A DNA stretch of 34,539 bases from contig JAMPHY010000030.1 in NCBI GenBank assembly GCA_023663185.1, positions 1 through 34,539 on the forward strand, written 5' to 3'. Of the stretch, positions 33,369-34,539 are shown piece by piece. A program made the translations under genes and the position numbers. The stretch comes from Clostridiales bacterium. GTDB lineage: Bacteria > Bacillota > Clostridia > Lachnospirales > Lachnospiraceae. Below the pieces are notes generated by a model. That model ran no database searches, had not been told where the DNA came from, and saw only the letters and a list, made by a program, of their open reading frames with translations. Every line of letters begins with the position of its first letter. The first letter of the stretch is position 1.

Positions 33369-34286
33369 ATGAGTACAAAAAAATTATCTGCATTAAGTGT
33401 TGGCAGCATGCTGTTTATTGGGTGTTTAGGTGGGTGCGGCTTTGTGGCAGCTTCACAAAGCATGACTCCCCTAACTGAAATGAATCCTCAACAAGTAACA
33501 AGTGAATCTTCTCCCTGTCTTGCCGCGTTTACAGAAGATAATGCAGAGCATACCGAAGTTGCTGGCGGAGGATATCCTTATGTTAATTTCGAGGAACAAT
33601 TCAAGCCCTATGCACAATTTGGGCTGACATACGATGCCGGCAAAAATGAGCTACAATACAAGGGAAAAGTAGTACGCTGGTTTGAGGACTATTATCCTCT
33701 ATCAGAGGATGGGGCGCAGGCTGGTATGGATTTCTTTAATGAAAACGGCGTTGTCGATGTGTATGCTGTCCGTGACCTTAGCAATCTTATCCGTAATACT
33801 GACGGCTCCTTCGATCCAAGCGGAAAGCTAATCGGCGTAAAGGAATTTCCAGAAAAAGAATTTACTGCCCGTGACATTGAAGCAATCAAAAATCCACAAC
33901 CTGTTACCCTTATATCTGGTGATAGAATGCTAACCGCAGAAGAACTTGAAGAGATTGCAAAGGAATATGAGACGTTCGGCGTTACCTATGATGCCCAAAA
34001 TGACCAGTGGTATTTCAACGGCGAAAAAGTTCGGTTTTTCAGAGATGTTTTAACTTCCAACGGTGAAAGTCTGACGAGTGGAAATTTCAAAGGAACGATG
34101 CGCACTTTCAACAGTAATGGTACGATAGATATTTATACTGTTCGCGACTTCTTAAATTTGGATACATCTGGAAATGGAACATTGACAGGCATTGAAAAGT
34201 TTAGCCAAGAAGAATTTGATGCGCGTACACAGTCAAATATACAGGTACAAATCAGTTCCGGCGAGTGTACCGTAACTCAAGAATAA
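33369..34286 (+). CDS. Lipoprotein with two repeated domains, target of the two-component system
   Basis: 305 aa. The signal ends in CLGGC (lipidated Cys23). A low-complexity linker leads to two copies of a domain of about 90 residues: copy 1 (about 79-172) has FGLTYDAGKNELQYKGKVVRWF and ends FPEKEFTARD; copy 2 (about 198-287) has FGVTYDAQNDQWYFNGEKVRFF and ends FSQEEFDART. Both contain a VVDVYAVRDL/TIDIYTVRDF strand. I recall this FGLTYD...GKxVRxF pattern from outer parts of BlaR1/M56-type proteins of Clostridia, but cannot verify it. GGGATGG lies ahead of the ATG. It has its own promoter and terminator. A role as a surface decoy or sensor for the signal seen by the kinase is inference. Confidence 0.85.
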   Translation: MSTKKLSALSVGSMLFIGCLGGCGFVAASQSMTPLTEMNPQQVTSESSPCLAAFTEDNAEHTEVAGGGYPYVNFEEQFKPYAQFGLTYDAGKNELQYKGKVVRWFEDYYPLSEDGAQAGMDFFNENGVVDVYAVRDLSNLIRNTDGSFDPSGKLIGVKEFPEKEFTARDIEAIKNPQPVTLISGDRMLTAEELEEIAKEYETFGVTYDAQNDQWYFNGEKVRFFRDVLTSNGESLTSGNFKGTMRTFNSNGTIDIYTVRDFLNLDTSGNGTLTGIEKFSQEEFDARTQSNIQVQISSGECTVTQE

Positions 34287-34368
34287 AATTGTTGTACAAT
34301 ATCAAAATGTACGCAACGGCACATGACGATTTTATCAGGTGCGAAAATTAAATATTAATACAATCTCA

Positions 34369-34417
34369 GGACAGTTATAAACCTATTTATACTCATAGGT
34401 TTGTAGCTGCCCTTTTT
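34369..34417 (+). terminator. Rho-independent terminator after the lipoprotein gene
   Basis: A 15-bp stem (CAGTTATAAACCTAT / ATAGGTTTGTAGCTG with two G-U pairs) and an 8-base loop are followed by CCC and five T. It ends the plus-strand unit and lies before the 3' end of a converging gene. Confidence 0.85.
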
Positions 34418-34477
34418 GTATTGCTTATTTCCTCAGAATTTCGGCTCCGCCACAAAGACATAAGACCGGTCTTTTAG

Positions 34478-34539
34478 CTATTCCGTGTCCCATAATTCAC
34501 GATACGAATTAATCTGATATGCTATCATTTCAGGATAAA
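34478..34539 (-). CDS. 3' end of an unidentified gene cut by the window
   Basis: An open minus-strand frame runs in from the right edge and reads YPEMIAYQINSYRELWDTE before TAG at 34480-34478. The composition looks coding, and converging orientation with a terminator between is sensible, but 19 residues are too few to name a family. Confidence 0.3.
   Translation of the reverse strand, partial: YPEMIAYQINSYRELWDTE

Overview
The window looks like chromosome from a gut-type, low-GC Gram-positive anaerobe, most likely a member of Clostridia close to Lachnospiraceae. The signs are strong AGGAGG-type ribosome binding sites, A+T-rich spacers with clear sigma-A promoters, several lipoproteins with a Gram-positive lipobox, a flavin reductase-rubredoxin fusion typical of anaerobes, and families such as YozG/DUF2975, DUF4173, BlaI/BlaR1-M56 and lactococcin-972-type ABC exporters. 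All identifications come from reading motifs in translated sequence; no database search was possible.

Layout from left to right. 1-53 is a (GCTTG)n tandem repeat cut by the window edge. 180-2447 (minus) holds an AAA-ATPase/PD-(D/E)XK protein and a ParE-type toxin-antitoxin pair. 2448-2937 is a spacer with a 54-codon lipoprotein ORF and a large hairpin. 3038-6478 (plus) carries an MBOAT acyltransferase, a membrane-anchored SGNH-like partner and exodeoxyribonuclease III. 6524-11955 (minus) carries an alpha/beta hydrolase, a CLC transporter with CLC-F-like sequence, and a two-gene unit made of a 132-aa unknown protein and a 905-aa fusion of a SAMHD1-like HD domain with a phosphoribosyltransferase-like domain. 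12265-15139 (plus) is a membrane-protein operon with a small HTH regulator, a clear promoter, an operator-like inverted repeat and a terminator. 15179-15934 (minus) is an MNT/HEPN toxin-antitoxin pair with a broken HEPN gene.

The centre of the window, 15981-27291, is the most coherent unit: a divergent gene cluster around a BlaI-type repressor. Two near-identical 20-bp dyads lie between the divergent genes and sit on the predicted promoters of both arms. The minus arm has six tightly packed genes: BlaI-like repressor, BlaR1-like M56 protease, Ig-repeat transglutaminase-like protein, a second MBOAT, a second SGNH-like protein with Cys in place of Ser, and a lipoprotein. The plus arm has an S41-peptidase-like lipoprotein, a small membrane-anchored protein, and a bacteriocin-associated-type permease with its ATPase. 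My inference is a signal-inducible cell-envelope modification and export system. It is not a beta-lactamase operon, since no beta-lactamase or PBP is present.

The right part has a MATE transporter (minus), a flavin reductase-rubredoxin protein (plus), a lone serine recombinase (minus), an AIM24-family protein (plus), and a two-component system followed by a lipoprotein with two repeated domains. The promoter of the two-component operon and that of the lipoprotein gene share the same 11-bp-spaced direct repeats at the same distance from an extended -10, so this looks like a self-contained regulon. The window ends in the 3' end of an unidentified minus-strand gene.
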